Assembly (NCBI GenBank): GCA_025963485.1
Contig: JAOQAO010000066.1
Location: forward strand, 1 to 33,675
Length of the DNA stretch: 33,675 nucleotides
Direction of reading: 5' to 3'
Source: Bacteroidota bacterium
GTDB lineage: Bacteria > Bacteroidota > Bacteroidia > Chitinophagales > LD1
A program made the translations under genes and the position numbers. Positions 32,801 through 33,675 of this stretch are shown one piece after another (within the stretch, counting starts at the first letter, position 1; every line of letters starts with the position of its first letter). Below the pieces are notes generated by a model. It worked only from the letters and a program-made list of their open reading frames with translations, was not told the DNA's origin and ran no database searches.

Positions 32801-33095
32801 TTTCATTTTCTTCCAGTACCACATCGAGCACCAGGCCGGTGATGACTACCGTCTTGGGTTTCATTCCCGTGTATGATACGATCAGGTTTTTAGCATCATC
32901 CGGTACGGATAGGCTGTACTTGCCGTCGATATCGGTCGTAGTGCCGATGGCTGTTTTCTCGACGAGTACGACTGCGCCTATGACAGGCTGTTTGTCCTTG
33001 GCCGACGTCACTACCCCCGTTATAGTCCGTTGACTATAAGCGAAATGGGTGGTAGCAAGCAGCAGGACAAAAACGGAGAGTAGTTTTTGTTTCAT
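29835..33095 (-). CDS. SusC/RagA-family TonB-dependent outer-membrane transporter
   Basis: This is the active outer-membrane importer that works with the SusD protein encoded next to it. It has a Sec signal (1-21, FAYSQ). A carboxypeptidase-regulatory-like domain follows (about 22-95, with ITGVVTSAKDKQPVIGAVV). The SusC linker and TonB-box region DVVVTALGIKREKKALGYAT comes next. The plug spans about 120-240, with ISGKIAGVQI-type and IRGIKSLTGNNQPLFVIDGI elements, and a 22-strand barrel runs to the end (GFNVQVKF, terminal Phe). The 1086-residue length is normal. There is no STN domain, so no direct sigma/anti-sigma signalling is expected. A -7 motif lies at 33142-33149. Confidence 0.95.
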   Translation of the reverse strand: MKQKLLSVFVLLLATTHFAYSQRTITGVVTSAKDKQPVIGAVVLVEKTAIGTTTDIDGKYSLSVPDDAKNLIVSYTGMKPKTVVITGLVLDVVLEENEKLLEDVVVTALGIKREKKALGYATQQISGDDINTSKDANLVNNLSGKIAGVQINGNSNIGGSSRITIRGIKSLTGNNQPLFVIDGIVVDNSNYSTVEVDRGAQGYDYGNAVSDLNADDVESINVLKGGPATALYGNRGIYGVILITTKKGHKQQGEKGKSPIGVTVTENMMFNQVYNLPEYQNQYGGGYGPSFVPDEADPTQQRVRLEDDASWGPRLDGRLVRQYGSYNPTDPTYGKATPYIAHPNNVKDFFETGYMANTNVAFDGANDKGSFRASFSNLTQKGTVPNSNLKRNTISFNGGYNFTDKIFANITATYVHNEGTGRPQIGYNSIFSNFTQWWQRQLDVKDLRNYKNPDGTQRAWNLAPNFDVNDNFNGTYSPYFWDNPYWRQYENYENDHRDRVFGNAELGWKLTKWLTAKGKFTTDFYNEIREERVAVGAASASGSTPGYSLEQIAIMENNYEGTLNAQKAFRDVFDIAAMIGMNRRDHNTRDNISATQGGINIPGWYTLENSKDKVAVNNFQSKTRVNSVFGSLSLGFKHMVYIDVTMRNDWASTLYSPTVPTNKVSFFYPSVSGSWVFSELIKNKKVLSFGKIRGGWTVAQNEPAAYKTSNLPAVGPSYGSQPMYVIPNTFNNPNLKPEKVTSWEVGLEVGFVQDRVKIDATYYHTVTADNIFPVEVTGAAGNAFRYTNAGVLQNQGVELATTFVPVRTKSGFEWSIGFNWAKNYNIVKELYKDAGGNEVTSLNLGTAPFAATLEARPGMAYGQIVGTDFVYDAHGNKIVGPDGNYLQTAAVKPLGSILPDFTGGVSTTLSYKGLSLYALFDFQKGGNLFSITNMWGTYDGTLANTAANGVRENGLIVPGVKQTGTDADGNPTSDGTKNDVRISAIDYFQNGSGNGYFGAVKQNIYDASFVKFRELRLMYALPSKMFENTPIRGISIGFIARNIAILKKNVPNIDPEAATNSGNVQGFEGGTKPTERSLGFNVQVKF

Positions 33096-33141
33096 ACTTA
33101 TTACTTTTGGATTAAATAATTGTGACTAGGATCACTACCCC

Positions 33142-33149
33142 CAAAGATA
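33142..33149 (-). promoter_or_regulatory. -7 promoter motif of the SusC operon
   Basis: On the minus strand this reads TATCTTTG, an exact TAnnTTTG match about 46 nt before the SusC ATG. No TTG is present at the -33 distance, so an activator may be needed. The rest of the 225-nt divergent gap (33096-33320) holds no further clear element. Confidence 0.45.
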
Positions 33150-33320
33150 GTGTGCAGAAAGGATATATTTTATAATTTTAACAGAATATTCCCCGTTCAT
33201 TATAAACTTTACTATCTACTGACAATGTCATACTGAATGTATTAGCCGCACATGATCCTGTTTATAAGTCACTTTATCAGTACCATCCTTTAGTCTTTGA
33301 TTTGCTGGAAATACCAAAGG

Positions 33321-33675
33321 ATGGGCAGTGCCCTGATCTTATCTATAGTAGCGCTCTACTTTGTTGTATTGCTCATCATCGCCTGGATCACATCGCGTGG
33401 TGCCGGCAATAGCTCCTTTTTTATCGGTCAGCGAAATAGCCGTTGGTACCTGGTAGCCTATGGTATGATCGGTACTTCGCTTTCGGGTGTCACATTCATG
33501 AGTGTCCCCGGCAAGGTGCACCCCGATCACTTCTTCTATTTCCAGCTCATCATTGGCAATTTCATTGGCTACATGATCGTGGCATTCGTGCTGTTGCCTT
33601 TATACTATCGGATGCAGCTCACTTCGATATACAGCTATCTCGGTGAGCGTTTCGGCGATGTGAGCCACAAGACAG
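33321..33675 (+). CDS. Sodium:solute symporter, N-terminal part (cut by window edge)
   Basis: From ATG 33321 the frame is open to the window end (118 complete codons, no stop). It codes for a membrane protein of the SSS family. A first span is SALILSIVALYFVVLLIIAWI, then SRGAGNSSFFIGQRNSRWYL. The family hallmark YGMIGTSLSGVTFMSVPG follows, where the unwound first core helix forms the Na+ site. The next spans are FQLIIGNFIGYMIVAFVLLP and the YRMQLTSIYSYLGERFG loop. The family imports sugars, amino acids, sialic acid or similar with Na+. The SGVTFMSVPG form is frequent in Bacteroidota SSS proteins next to glycan genes. It is divergent from the SusC operon, suggesting a linked uptake pathway (inference). 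Confidence 0.9.
   Translation, partial: MGSALILSIVALYFVVLLIIAWITSRGAGNSSFFIGQRNSRWYLVAYGMIGTSLSGVTFMSVPGKVHPDHFFYFQLIIGNFIGYMIVAFVLLPLYYRMQLTSIYSYLGERFGDVSHKT

Noticed and set aside
7297-33095. GH5-like gene and SusC/SusD as one polysaccharide utilisation locus
   Set aside because: They are more than 19 kb apart with unrelated genes between, so a shared locus is not supported.

Overview
The window comes from a member of the Bacteroidota, most likely near Chitinophagaceae/Sphingobacteriia. This rests on a SusC/SusD pair, a one-chain E1 alpha/beta 2-oxo acid dehydrogenase, many Sec lipoproteins with short 'C-KK' or 'C-R' tails after the signal, several TAnnTTTG-type -7 promoter motifs, and starts with little Shine-Dalgarno signal. 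No mobile element, CRISPR array, rRNA or tRNA was found. The right edge cuts a sodium:solute symporter gene.

Layout. (1) 289-3703: an unrecognised lipoprotein overlapping an 800-residue exported helical protein. (2) 4008-6469: rpiB and a fused E1 dehydrogenase. (3) 6481-9199: an AT-rich HNH endonuclease gene, a GH5-like secreted glycosidase, and a divergent lipoprotein gene that appears frameshifted. (4) 9190-13502: a PpiD-type periplasmic chaperone, a strong terminator, then grpE-dnaJ. (5) 13764-18907, minus strand: a probable iron/heme redox locus. In transcription order it holds an outer-membrane barrel, a Rieske lipoprotein, an HmoA-like monooxygenase, a 50-aa membrane protein, a 71-aa protein, an imelysin and a di-heme oxidoreductase. 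Its promoter is overlapped by two facing Fur-type 7-1-7 palindromes. (6) 19093-22299: an ABC-2 exporter (ATPase and permease) and a periplasmic coiled-coil protein. (7) 22413-26476: a surface-polysaccharide block with rfbA, an SDR epimerase/dehydratase, a NodB deacetylase and a GNAT acyltransferase. (8) 26469-33095, minus strand: an outer-membrane barrel protein, a small lipoprotein, SusD and SusC. (9) 33321-end: the symporter.

Intergenic regions carry at least two families of dispersed repeats (an AAAGCCC...GGGTTTGGGG hairpin and a GTCGAAGCAATC element) and a 28-nt perfect palindrome. The best candidates for something little described are the Fur-box-controlled imelysin/DHOR/Rieske/HmoA locus with its two small proteins, and the overlapping unknown pair at 289-3703. 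All calls come from reading the sequence; no database search was run.
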